Below the pieces are notes generated by a model. That model saw only the letters and a program-made list of their open reading frames with translations. It ran no database searches and was not told the DNA's origin. Both the position numbers and the translations under genes were made by a program. 36,957 nucleotides of DNA from JBOGFI01 sp050743365 (GTDB lineage Bacteria > Actinomycetota > Acidimicrobiia > IMCC26256 > JACDBD01): positions 1 to 36,957 of the forward strand of contig JBOGFI010000029.1 of NCBI GenBank assembly GCA_050743365.1, in the 5' to 3' direction. Below, piece by piece: positions 1-6,252 of the stretch (position 1 is the stretch's first letter; the number at the start of each line of letters is the position of its first letter).

Positions 1-173
1 TCGAGCGCCACCACCGCGATCTTCAGCCCTTCCGCGGCCGCCGCATCTTGCAGCGGACCGGCCTTGGCGAGATTGCGCATCGACGCGAACACGGTGTGGC
101 CCTGCCGGGCGAAGCTCAGCGCGGCGAGCTTGCCGAAGCCGGTACTGCAACCGGTGATCAACACAGTGGACAT
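1..173 (-). CDS. Short-chain dehydrogenase/reductase, N-terminal part (cut by window edge)
   Basis: The 57 visible codons read MSTVLITGCSTGFGKLAALS and onward. This is the first beta strand and the glycine-rich dinucleotide-binding loop (TGxxxGxG, here TGCSTGFG, residues 7-14) of a Rossmann-fold NAD(P)-dependent oxidoreductase of the SDR superfamily. The rest, including the YxxxK active site, lies outside the window, so the substrate cannot be judged. The ATG at 173 has a good GAGGAG ribosome site six bases upstream. The gene begins 14 bp after the tetR stop, so the two form an operon, and this enzyme is probably the target controlled by that regulator. Confidence 0.85.
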   Translation of the reverse strand, partial: MSTVLITGCSTGFGKLAALSFARQGHTVFASMRNLAKAGPLQDAAAAEGLKIAVVAL

Positions 174-187
174 GTGGTTCTCCTCAT

Positions 188-745
188 TCAGGGGGCGAGA
201 AGGCCCCAGATCGCTTCTTCGGTTCGGGCCCGCAGGGCGTCGTCGAGCGTGACGTGGCCCTCGCGGGCGGCGCGCACCAGGCCGACGAACGCACCGAACA
301 CCATGGCGATGAGCTCCCCGGCCGGCCCTTGCCGCACCACGCCGGCGGCCTGCGCCCTCGCGACGAGCCCGACCGCAGCGCGGTCGGCCGGTGCCCCCAC
401 CTCCTTGGACTCGGCGTCGAGGTAGGGCGCGTGGTGATGCGTCTCGATGAACGCGAACGCGGCGGGGTGGTCCCTCGCGAAGGCGAACAGCTGACGCCAC
501 CAGTGCGTGAACTCGTCGCGCGGCTCGAGCCCGACCGGGACGCCGTCAACGAGGTAACGCACCATCTGTGCCTTGCCGTCGCGGTAGATGGCCTGAGCCA
601 GGGCCTCTTTGGACGGGAAGTACCGGTAGATCGTCCCGGCACCCACGCCCGCCCGCGCCGCGATGAGCGGCATCGGCGTGGTGCCGTAGCTGCGCTCCTC
701 GAACAGCTCGAGGGCAGCGTCGAGAACCGCGGCGCGCTTGCTCAT
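188..745 (-). CDS. TetR-family transcriptional regulator
   Basis: 185 residues starting MSKRAAVLDAALELFEERSY. The N-terminal 50 residues are a typical TetR helix-turn-helix (AGVGAGTIYRYFPSKEALAQ, about residues 31-50), followed by an all-helical ligand and dimer domain. The frame stays open upstream of 745, but the protein similarity starts at this ATG. A perfect inverted repeat, the likely autoregulatory operator, lies just outside it, so 745 is the best start. The gene is followed 14 bp later by an SDR oxidoreductase, the usual layout of a TetR repressor with the detoxifying or catabolic enzyme it controls. The effector is unknown. Confidence 0.9.
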   Translation of the reverse strand: MSKRAAVLDAALELFEERSYGTTPMPLIAARAGVGAGTIYRYFPSKEALAQAIYRDGKAQMVRYLVDGVPVGLEPRDEFTHWWRQLFAFARDHPAAFAFIETHHHAPYLDAESKEVGAPADRAAVGLVARAQAAGVVRQGPAGELIAMVFGAFVGLVRAAREGHVTLDDALRARTEEAIWGLLAP

Positions 746-747
746 CC

Positions 748-765
748 GGAATGAATAATCATTCC
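748..765. promoter_or_regulatory. Probable TetR operator (inverted repeat GGAATGA-N4-TCATTCC)
   Basis: A perfect 7-bp inverted repeat with a 4-bp A+T spacer sits only 2 bp upstream of the tetR start codon. No ribosome site can fit in between. The same bases would hold the -10 region of a leaderless tetR transcript (TATTCA, six bases before ATG), so bound repressor would block its own promoter and that of the downstream SDR. It is the most A+T-rich spot in the local sequence. Operator function is inferred from symmetry and position. Confidence 0.6.
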
Positions 766-933
766 AACAGGGATCGTTGTCAAGCTCCAAAGTCGGGCGC
801 TCGGCGAGTATTGGTACCAGCACCACGTTTCCGCAGCTCAGAAGGGTGGTGGCGAGCCGGCCTGTACGCCGGATTCTGTCGGGACGGGCACATGGGGTGA
901 GGACGCTGATCGTCGCGGCCCGGCCCCTATCGC

Positions 934-998
934 AAGTCCGTGAAAAGTCCGTGACCCACCGAAACGCAGCGCGATCCACGGGTATCCGCGAGTATCCG
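934..998. repeat. Two pairs of helically phased direct repeats
   Basis: AAGTCCGTGA occurs at 934-943 and again at 945-954 (period 11). GTATCCG occurs at 982-988 and 992-998 (period 10). Repeats spaced by one helical turn are what arm-type sites of tyrosine recombinases look like. These lie 60-120 bp from a tRNA 3' half, as expected inside an integrated element next to its attachment core. That reading is an inference; the repeats themselves are plain. Confidence 0.5.
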
Positions 999-1043
999 TT
1001 TGTGCGGGTAGCGATGGGTTTCGGCGGCCTGACCAGGGGTTAC

Positions 1044-1060
1044 GCGAAGGGTGCCTTCGC
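1044..1060. repeat. Perfect 7-bp hairpin GCGAAGG-GTG-CCTTCGC
   Basis: Inverted repeat with a 3-nt loop. Its right arm overlaps the beginning of the tRNA anticodon stem remnant. It marks the point where tRNA-like sequence stops and foreign sequence begins, consistent with a recombination junction. Confidence 0.5.
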
Positions 1061-1104
1061 CCTTACAAGGCGGAGGTCGCAGGTTCGAGGCCTGCAGCGC
1101 CCAC
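1057..1104 (+). pseudogene. 3' half of a tRNA-Val(TAC) gene (attachment-site remnant)
   Basis: Readable parts in order are: anticodon stem TCGCC/GGCGG (1057-1061, 1069-1073, one G-U pair), seven-base loop CTTACAA with anticodon TAC, a five-base variable loop, T stem GCAGG/CCTGC closing loop TTCGAGG (1079-1095), acceptor 3' strand AGCGCCC and discriminator A1103. The matching acceptor 5' strand (GGGCGCT), the D arm and an encoded CCA are absent upstream, so this is not a working tRNA. A clean 3' half is the typical duplicated end left when an integrative element enters a tRNA gene. The intact gene would be at the other end of the element. Confidence 0.7.
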
Positions 1105-1207
1105 TCGGGCTCGCAGGAGACGGCGCCGCGGGTCCCTCTCAGATCCGTGTCCCAAGTCTGAGCCACCCCGGCATGCGTGGAGGCTCCAACCCTTGAGGGA
1201 TGGAGCC

Positions 1208-1372
1208 ATGTCACGACGAGGCAGGTACCCGCGGGAGGTTCGTGACCGCGCGGTGTGGATGGTGTTGGAGCATGCGGACGATCATGAGTCGCAGTGCGTG
1301 GCGATCGTGTCGATCGCGGTGCTCGCCGGGAACGCTCAGCGGTCGGCCGGAAACACCCCATCGGGTGATTGA
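1208..1372 (+). pseudogene. IS3-family OrfA transposase, N-terminal remnant
   Basis: The frame begins MSRRGRYPREVRDRAVWMVL and continues to about residue 41. It matches the start of IS3-group OrfA proteins, whose N-terminus carries a helix-turn-helix for terminal-repeat binding. After roughly codon 41 (LAGN...) the similarity is lost, and the frame ends at a TGA after 54 codons. The second half of OrfA, all of OrfB and recognisable terminal repeats are missing. It is a decayed insertion sequence, in keeping with the attachment scar 100 bp upstream. Confidence 0.65.
1351..1370. promoter_or_regulatory. Copy 1 of a 20-bp palindromic operator, upstream of the hemerythrin gene
   Basis: This 20-mer matches the perfect palindrome at 2679-2698 at 18 of 20 positions (differences at positions 3 and 9). 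It lies 100 bp upstream of the hemerythrin start. A further GGTGAT-N6-ATCACC inverted repeat (1364-1381) overlaps its right half. The second copy abuts a NarL/LuxR-type regulator gene, so the likely meaning is a common regulator of both genes, perhaps that regulator itself. This is an inference from sequence identity. Confidence 0.55.
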
Positions 1373-1469
1373 GGCATCACCTTGGCGGTGCGACCATCGG
1401 GTTCCTTGGCGGAGCGTCTTCAGAGCGATCTTGACCAAGGGATACCTACGTCCGAATCGGAGGTCATGA

Positions 1470-1895
1470 ATGCCGGACATCACCCAACTGATCGAGCACG
1501 ACCACCGAGAGGTCGGGACACTCTTCCAGAACTTCAAGGAGACTGGTGACAGCGCTCTGGCGTCGAAGATCTGCGACGAGCTCGACGCCCACGCGGGTGC
1601 CGAGGAGAAGACCTTCTATCCCGTTGTGCGCGACGAACTGCCCGAGGGCACGAAGCTCGCCAGCGAAGCGGAAGACGAACACGGCGAGGCTCGCCAGCTA
1701 ATCGGTCGCATCAGGAGAACGTCCGATCCGGAGCATGTCCGCGAGTTGGTGAACGAACTCGAGCAAGTCGTGCGGCACCACGTCGACGAAGAGGAATCCG
1801 AGATGCTCCCTCGGGCTCGCAGTACGCTGGGGGAAGCTCGGTTGGTCGAAATCGGCGGCGAGTTCGAATCGGCGAAGGCACGAGCCCAAGGCTGA
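1470..1895 (+). CDS. Hemerythrin HHE cation-binding domain protein
   Basis: 141 residues forming a single hemerythrin-like four-helix bundle. The metal-ligand pattern is visible as H10-D-H12 in helix 1, HAGAEEKTFYP around residues 41-51, EDEHGEAR around 67-74 and HHVDEEESEMLP around 103-114. Such proteins bind a diiron centre and are linked to oxygen, nitric oxide or peroxide sensing and to stress resistance in actinobacteria. The start is set by CGGAGG (1458-1463), six bases before the ATG. It stands alone in its transcription unit, convergent with the response regulator at 1957-2646. A palindrome shared with that regulator lies 100 bp upstream. Confidence 0.88.
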   Translation: MPDITQLIEHDHREVGTLFQNFKETGDSALASKICDELDAHAGAEEKTFYPVVRDELPEGTKLASEAEDEHGEARQLIGRIRRTSDPEHVRELVNELEQVVRHHVDEEESEMLPRARSTLGEARLVEIGGEFESAKARAQG

Positions 1896-1956
1896 GCGTT
1901 CATCGGCTCGCGTCCTCCGGCTCGCTGCTACCAGGCGCCAACTGTGTTCCGCTCGA

Positions 1957-2646
1957 TCAACGGTCGCCGTCGGCGCGCGTCTGGGAAGTCCCCTTCGCAA
2001 CCGCGTTGGAGCTCCGCGAGTGGTGTTCACCGAGGATGGCGGTGCGCGCCAGAGCAACGGCCTGGACACGGTTGCGGATTTCGAGTTTGGAGAAGAGGCT
2101 GCGCAGTTGGGTCTTGATTGTGTTTTCGCTGAGGTAGAGATGCGCGCCCAGCTCCCGGTTGGTCATGCCAGTTGGGAGGAGCGCCAGTAGTTCGCTTTCT
2201 CGTTCTGTGAGACGGATATCACGGCCGGGCCAGCGGAGCTCGGATGGCATCGCCGCGTGTTGTGATCGTTGCGTCAACATGACCCTCTTACCATGTGCGG
2301 CCGCTCTGATGCCGTCGACGATTTGCGTCGCCGTTGTGGCTTTGGAGATGAAGCCCTGAGCACCGGCACGTAGAAAGGTGTGTGCGACCGCTGTATCGTC
2401 GGAGAAGCTGAACACGATGATCGCGCCGTTCGCTGCGTCGGAAGCGAGTTCCCGCGTGCGTTGAAGCATCTTGTTCTCTTCCCCATACGTGTCGAAGAGC
2501 GTCACGTCGACCGCGCGCTGTGGCTTCCCTTTGACGTCGAGTTCGACGACACAGATCTCCGGATCGTACGGTTGCAGGAGCGCGCGAAGGCCTTCCACCA
2601 CGATCTCGTAATCGTTGACGAGCGCGACGCTAATGGTTTCGGGCAT
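1957..2646 (-). CDS. NarL/FixJ-type response regulator (receiver + LuxR HTH)
   Basis: 229 residues. The N-terminal receiver domain has N11-D12 in the acidic pocket, D52 as probable phospho-acceptor (TLFDTYG) and the conserved lysine K102 (GFISKAT). The C-terminal LuxR helix-turn-helix covers about 145-205 (LTERESELLALL..MTNRELGAHL..SENTIKTQLRSLFSKL). The pocket is N-D rather than the common D-D or E-D, so phosphorylation could be atypical. No sensor kinase lies nearby. The frame is open to an ATG at 2676, but that start would have no ribosome site and would abut the palindrome. The ATG at 2646, with GGGGAAG upstream, begins where homology begins. It faces the hemerythrin gene and probably controls it. 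Confidence 0.88.
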   Translation of the reverse strand: MPETISVALVNDYEIVVEGLRALLQPYDPEICVVELDVKGKPQRAVDVTLFDTYGEENKMLQRTRELASDAANGAIIVFSFSDDTAVAHTFLRAGAQGFISKATTATQIVDGIRAAAHGKRVMLTQRSQHAAMPSELRWPGRDIRLTERESELLALLPTGMTNRELGAHLYLSENTIKTQLRSLFSKLEIRNRVQAVALARTAILGEHHSRSSNAVAKGTSQTRADGDR

Positions 2647-2678
2647 GCGACCAGGATGCTTCCCCGTTGGGAGCATCG

Positions 2679-2698
2679 AATCACCCGATCGGGTGATT
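2679..2698. promoter_or_regulatory. Copy 2 of the 20-bp operator, a perfect palindrome before the response regulator
   Basis: AATCACCCGATCGGGTGATT reads identically on both strands. It lies 33 bp upstream of the regulator start at 2646, where transcription of that gene should begin. An 18/20 copy lies upstream of the hemerythrin gene. Twenty base pairs of dyad symmetry is the usual size for a dimeric helix-turn-helix regulator, so autoregulation is the simple reading. Confidence 0.6.
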
Positions 2699-2859
2699 GA
2701 GCAATCCCCGTGCCCATGTGATCATCGTCTTCCCGCGGATGAGCCTCATGAGCACCGTCATGCCGTGGCGAACCGTGCCGCGGGGTCAGACGTTGAGCTG
2801 GTCCTGATCGAACCATCCCGGCCGGTTCGGCTGGTGGTCGAAGTGACCGGCTGCTGGAC

Positions 2860-2884
2860 GGTTCTCTACGTCCAGGAAGGGTGC
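2860..2884 (+). promoter_or_regulatory. Possible general-stress (SigB/SigF-like) promoter
   Basis: GGTT (2860-2863), then a 15-bp spacer, then GGGTGC (2879-2884) resembles the actinobacterial SigB/SigF pattern GTTT-N15-17-GGGTAT. It lies about 55 bp before the first gene of the membrane/coiled-coil stress operon. The match is partial and nothing else supports it. No gene could be recognised elsewhere between 2699 and 2936. Confidence 0.25.
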
Positions 2885-2936
2885 GCATCGTGCCCTGACG
2901 CTGCGCAGTTGATACCAACGAGGAAAGGAGGATGGC

Positions 2937-3245
2937 GTGACGGACGTACGACGCACCGCAAGCACATCGGGAGGTGCGACTCGCGAACGAATGTTCCTCG
3001 CGGGCGAGACCGAAGCCCGTCCTGGGATCATGACCTCGGAGTTCTGGTTGGCGATCGCGAGCGCGGCCACCGTGGTCGTCGCCAGCTACATAAGCGATGA
3101 GTTTCCCATCAGGCTGGGGTGGGCGCTGTTCGCCGGCATCGTGGCCGCTTATCTGCTCAGCCGCGGGATCGCCAAAGCTGGGTCACCTGAGGGCCCGTTC
3201 GTCCTTGGCGATCGCGGGCAATCCGAGTCTCGTCGGCAGGGCTGA
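2937..3245 (+). CDS. Small two-helix membrane protein, unknown function
   Basis: 102 residues with a GTG start set by a strong AAAGGAGG ribosome site (2924-2931), five bases away. About 35 polar residues come first, then two hydrophobic segments (FWLAIASAATVVVASYI, about 37-53, and LGWALFAGIVAAYLLSRGIA, about 60-79), and a short charged tail. No catalytic motif or family could be recognised. It leads a same-strand group with a coiled-coil protein, a Holin-X-like protein and a DUF3618 protein, so an envelope-stress role is plausible from context alone. Confidence 0.65.
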   Translation: MTDVRRTASTSGGATRERMFLAGETEARPGIMTSEFWLAIASAATVVVASYISDEFPIRLGWALFAGIVAAYLLSRGIAKAGSPEGPFVLGDRGQSESRRQG

Positions 3246-3322
3246 CGAACTGTGATGCACCGTCGGGTTTGGCTTCCCGACCGGTAGCAAAAGAAGGTGG
3301 CCTCACAACTAGGGAGATGCTC

Positions 3323-3859
3323 ATGGGTGACGGCGCTGGGGGGAAGCAGGGGCAGGAGACCGCCGAGCGTGCGGCGTCAGAGGCGTCGCAGGTAACGGAC
3401 ATGGCGAAGGACCAAGCTCGCCAGGTCAAGGACGAGGTCGCGACGCAGGCCCGCGGCTTGGTGGACCAAGCCAAGAGCGAGTTGCGCGATCAGGGCCGTT
3501 CGCAGGCCGACCAGGCAGCCCAGGCCATTCGCCGCGTGAGCGATCAGGCCGAGGCCCTGGCCGCCGGTCGTGTCGACGAGGCTGGCAGTTTCGCCGAGTA
3601 CGTGCGCCGAGCCGGAGATCAGGTACGACAGGTTGCCGACCGGCTCGACGAACGCGGCGTCGATGGCGTGGTCAACGACGTGCAGAACTTTGCGCGGCGC
3701 CGCCCGGCGGGGTTCCTGCTGGGCTGCGCGGCCGCCGGGTTTGTGACGGGACGGCTGCTGCGAGGCGGCGCGGCGGGTTCGGGTGGCTCGAATGGCGGGC
3801 CGAATGCCACGAACGCGCCACCCACGCAGACGTCGATGTACCCGGCACCGGCGGCCTGA
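3323..3859 (+). CDS. Coiled-coil, one-helix membrane-associated stress protein (hypothetical)
   Basis: 178 residues starting MGDGAGGKQGQETAERAASE. Residues 10-125 are rich in Ala, Gln, Glu, Arg and Asp with heptad-like periodicity (QARQVKDEVATQARGLVDQA and similar), like late-embryogenesis-abundant or apolipoprotein-type amphipathic helices. A short hydrophobic stretch follows (FLLGCAAAGFVTGRLL, about 142-157), then a low-complexity Gly/Asn/Pro tail. AGGGAGA precedes the ATG at 3323 by six bases, preferred over the ATG at 3317. It lies 12 bp before the Holin-X gene. No enzyme motif is present; it is likely structural or membrane-protective. Confidence 0.7.
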   Translation: MGDGAGGKQGQETAERAASEASQVTDMAKDQARQVKDEVATQARGLVDQAKSELRDQGRSQADQAAQAIRRVSDQAEALAAGRVDEAGSFAEYVRRAGDQVRQVADRLDERGVDGVVNDVQNFARRRPAGFLLGCAAAGFVTGRLLRGGAAGSGGSNGGPNATNAPPTQTSMYPAPAA

Positions 3860-3871
3860 GGGGGCACCGAA

Positions 3872-4267
3872 ATGGCAACCAGGGTTGATGATGATCGCTC
3901 GGTCGGCCAGCTTCTCGGCGATGTGACGAAGGAGCTCCAGGCGCTGGTGCGCAAGGAGTTCGAACTGGCCAAGGCCGAAACCAAAGAGGAGTTGCAGCAG
4001 GCGGGCGCGGCGGGCAAGCGCTTCGGCGCCGCCGCACTGGCCGGCTATCTCGCGGTAGTGATGCTGTCATTTGCAGCGGCTTGGGCCCTGACCGCAGTCA
4101 TGCCGACCGGCTGGGCGTTCTTTGTGGTGGGGATGGTCTTCGGGCTCGTCGCCGCGACGTTGGCACTGCAAGGCCGACGTCAGTTGCAGGAGTTTCATCC
4201 GGTTCCTGAGGAGACCGTGGAGACCTTGAAGGAGGACGTGCAGTGGCTGAAGTCTCGCAAGAGCTGA
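3872..4267 (+). CDS. Actinobacterial Holin-X / phage-holin superfamily III-like membrane protein
   Basis: 131 residues. The N-terminal amphipathic part (SVGQLLGDVTKELQALVRKE, residues 10-29) and two central hydrophobic helices (about 53-77 and 80-100) match the Phage_holin_3_6 family. In actinobacteria this family is a common non-phage membrane protein found with DUF3618 genes. The C-terminal 30 residues are charged (EETVETLKEDVQWLKSRKS). The gene overlaps the next by 25 bp, and no phage genes are near, so a lysis role is unlikely despite the family name. The partner genes suggest envelope stress or membrane remodelling. Confidence 0.8.
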   Translation: MATRVDDDRSVGQLLGDVTKELQALVRKEFELAKAETKEELQQAGAAGKRFGAAALAGYLAVVMLSFAAAWALTAVMPTGWAFFVVGMVFGLVAATLALQGRRQLQEFHPVPEETVETLKEDVQWLKSRKS

Positions 4268-4857
4268 GACAGGACATCGAGCGCATCCGCGACGATCTTG
4301 ATACGACGCTGGACGCGCTCGGCGAGCGGGTCAGCCCGCGGCGGATTGCACAGCGGCGCAAGGCGGCAGTGCGCGCGCGCATGACACGTATACGCACCGC
4401 CGTGATCGGGTCGGTCCAGGAGTCAGGCTCAGCCGTGGCGGGCCAGGCCCGCCAGGTGGCGGGTTCGGTCCAGGAAGGCGCTCAGCAGGTCGCCGGCCGG
4501 GCTGCCGAGCAGGTACGGGAGGCGCCGGAGATGATCCAGCAGCAGGCCCAGGGCAATCCCCTGGCGGCGGGTCTGGTCGCGTTCGGTGCCGGCATGCTGC
4601 TGGCAACGTTGTTCCCGCCCACCGAGGCAGAACAGCGCGCCGCCAGCGCGGTCCAAGACCGGGTCGAGCCGCTCAAGGACCAGGCGCTCGAAGTCGGCCG
4701 TGAGGTCAAGGAGCATCTGCAAGAGAGCGCCCGGGAGAGCGCGCAGCAGGTCAAGGAGACCGCCACCGAGGCCACCCAAGAGGTAAAGCAGCAGGCGAAG
4801 TCCTCGGCCGAGAAGATCAAGGGACGGGCCGACTCGGGAAACGGCGGGCGCTCGTAG
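4243..4857 (+). CDS. DUF3618 domain protein
   Basis: 204 residues with a GTG start set by AAGGAGG (4229-4235), inside the 3' end of the holin-like gene. Residues 1-45 carry the DUF3618 signature (ELRQDIERIRDDLDTTLDAL). A long Ala/Gln/Val-rich helical region follows, then one hydrophobic helix (AAGLVAFGAGMLLATLF, about 107-123) and an apolipoprotein-like charged helix repeat (VKEHLQESARESAQQVKETA) to the C-terminus. The family is of unknown function, is usually encoded beside Holin-X proteins, and appears membrane-anchored with long amphipathic helices. The overlap indicates translational coupling. Confidence 0.82.
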   Translation: MAEVSQELRQDIERIRDDLDTTLDALGERVSPRRIAQRRKAAVRARMTRIRTAVIGSVQESGSAVAGQARQVAGSVQEGAQQVAGRAAEQVREAPEMIQQQAQGNPLAAGLVAFGAGMLLATLFPPTEAEQRAASAVQDRVEPLKDQALEVGREVKEHLQESARESAQQVKETATEATQEVKQQAKSSAEKIKGRADSGNGGRS

Positions 4858-4916
4858 GACGGGCGTGGCGGGCCGATCCTGGAAAGCGCTCGCCTAAGGC
4901 CGCTCCGGGACAGGCC

Positions 4917-5040
4917 CGCCGCGTCCACGTCGTGGCGCGAGGCGGCGAGTGGGTCGTCGGAACGAGAACGCGCGGCGCGCGCCAGGTCACGGCACCGGAC
5001 GCAAGCGGAGGCCGACGAACGAGCGCGGGCGGTCCCCGCG
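4917..5040 (+). pseudogene. DUF2188-like gene remnant (frameshifted)
   Basis: One frame from 4920 reads RVHVVARGGEWVV. After one surplus base near 4959 the next frame continues ERERAARARSRHRTQAEADE and ARAV. Joined, this resembles the DUF2188 pattern, a small protein with HVVP..GGWAV, an S.H.TQAEA motif and a final helix. No start codon with a ribosome site is seen, and the product would be broken, so it is a fossil. The family match is by eye and moderate. Confidence 0.4.
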
Positions 5041-5044
5041 GTGA

Positions 5045-5160
5045 GGTTTGGTCGTGGCGTGGATCGGTGGGATCATCGTCAACCTGTTGCTGCAGGCCGA
5101 CTACGACATCGCGTACACGACTTCGGCCTCATGTTGGGGGCACTGACCCTCGCCCGCCTC
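5045..5160 (+). pseudogene. C-terminal fragment of a small membrane protein
   Basis: Two adjoining frames give VVAWIGGIIVNLLLQADYDIA and then HDFGLMLGALTLARL. Together they resemble the end of a small actinobacterial membrane protein that finishes with GIINLLL..YYDIALRDFGLLL..LTLARL. A one-base slip near 5116 breaks the frame, and the 5' part is missing. Its last codons run directly into the ferredoxin-reductase fragment, so a deletion probably joined the two. Confidence 0.4.
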
Positions 5161-5651
5161 GAGCTCGCCCGCGACGCCGGCCTCACCATCGACGGCGGTG
5201 TCGCCACCGACCCGTCGCTGCACACCAGCGCCGACGGGGTCTACGCCGCCGGCGACATCGCCGCGGCCTGGCATCCCCACTTCAACGCCCGCCTGCGCGT
5301 CGAGCACTAGGCCAACGCCGGCCACCAAGGCCGCCTTGCCGGTCGCAACATGCTCGGCGCCGGAGGCTCCTACGACCGCATCCCCTACTTCTTCTCCGAC
5401 CAGTTCGACCTCAGCATGGAATACTCCGGCCACGCCCCCCACTGGGACCAGTTGTGTTCCGGGGCGACCCTGCCCGCGGCGAGTTCGTGGCTTTCTGGCT
5501 CCGCGACAGCGGTGTCGTCGCCGGCATGAACGCCAACATCTGGGACCTCGCCGAAACCATCCAGGAACTCATCCGCACCCGCGAACCGGTCGACCCGAAG
5601 CGGCTCAGCGACCCCGACATCCCGCTCGAGGTGATCCACAAGGAGCAGTAA
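5161..5651 (+). pseudogene. FAD-dependent ferredoxin/rubredoxin reductase, C-terminal half, inactivated
   Basis: The frame starting inside 5161 reads ELARDAGLTIDGGVATDPSL, then TSADGVYAAGDIAAAWHPHF (the second FAD-contacting GD motif) and RVEH. A TAG at 5308-5310 replaces the expected Trp codon of the family's VEHW motif. The same frame continues ANAGHQGRLAGRNMLGAGGS and DRIPYFFSDQFDLSMEYSG. A single-base loss near 5452 moves the reading to VVFRGDPARGEFVAFWLRDS and so on to a TAA at 5651. The FAD-binding N-terminus and NAD domain are absent. The gene is clearly dead. Confidence 0.75.
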
Positions 5652-5663
5652 CCCCGGCTCAGG

Positions 5664-6197
5664 TCATCGCGAGCGCGGGCGTATCGCGGCAGGAAGATCC
5701 AGACGCATGCAGACGCGCGTTCGTGGGTCGAGCCCGTGGTCGGTTTCTCGAGCCCGTACTTCGGTCAGCCCCGGGGTGAGTTCTGCCTCGGCCAGCTGTT
5801 GGAAGCCGCACCTCTTGTAGTAGGGCGCATTCCAGGGCACGTCGCGGAACGTCGTGAGCGTCACCGCCGGCATCGCTCTGTCTTGGGCCCAGGCTGCGAT
5901 CTGGTGGATCAACATTCGGCCGTAGCCGTGTCGGTGGTGACGTGGGTGGATCGAAAGCTGCTCGATGTGCGCGCATCCCTCGACCACGTCGACGAGCGCG
6001 AACCCGACCGGCGAATCGTGAGCGTCTACCAGAACCCAGGCGCGACCACTGTCACTGTACTGGCGAAGCGCGTCCAGCGACGGTGGTTCGTCGCTCGCGA
6101 TCTCGTCCATTCCGATCTCGGCGAACAGCTGACCTGCCGCCCGCTCGATCTCTCGGAGCGATGCAAAGTCCTTCGGAGCGGCCGCTCGGACAACCAT
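5664..6197 (-). CDS. GNAT-family N-acetyltransferase
   Basis: 177 residues from the ATG at 6197 (a GTG two codons upstream is an alternative). The acetyl-CoA pyrophosphate loop is clear in motif A (IEQLSIHPRHHRHGYGRMLI, about 78-97; R/Q-x-x-G-x-G/A form is HRHGYG). It is followed by motif B (PYYKRCGFQQLAEAELTPGL). The N-terminus (VRAAAPKDFASLREIERAAG) is typical of standalone acetyltransferases. The substrate, whether small amine, amino acid or antibiotic, cannot be told. It stands between a broken reductase fragment and the frameshifted zinc-ribbon gene on the same strand, 55 bp downstream of the latter. Confidence 0.85.
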   Translation of the reverse strand: MVVRAAAPKDFASLREIERAAGQLFAEIGMDEIASDEPPSLDALRQYSDSGRAWVLVDAHDSPVGFALVDVVEGCAHIEQLSIHPRHHRHGYGRMLIHQIAAWAQDRAMPAVTLTTFRDVPWNAPYYKRCGFQQLAEAELTPGLTEVRARETDHGLDPRTRVCMRLDLPAAIRPRSR

Positions 6198-6252
6198 GCC
6201 CACGCAGACAGGCTCGCGCGGCCGGCTGCGTCTCAGGTGCGCGAAGAGCCGC

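Larger units (their letters stand above)
766..1207. other. Non-coding stretch with attachment-site-like features
   Basis: No convincing gene is seen here between tetR and the transposase remnant. The stretch holds two pairs of phased direct repeats (934-998), a short perfect hairpin (1044-1060) and the 3' half of a tRNA gene (1057-1104), all listed separately. Open frames across it lack actinobacterial codon bias and recognisable domains. Confidence 0.6.

Noticed and set aside
1031..1104. A complete tRNA-Val gene
   Set aside because: No acceptor 5' strand or D arm can be formed upstream of 1057, and CCA is not encoded, so only the 3' half is real.
3262..3281. Hairpin GTCGGG-N8-CCCGAC as a terminator inside the stress operon
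   Set aside because: The stem is only 6 bp with no T-run, and the genes around it appear co-oriented and related. Evidence is too weak to call.
3872..4267. Phage lysis holin
   Set aside because: No endolysin or other phage gene is near. The family is a common chromosomal companion of DUF3618 genes in actinobacteria.
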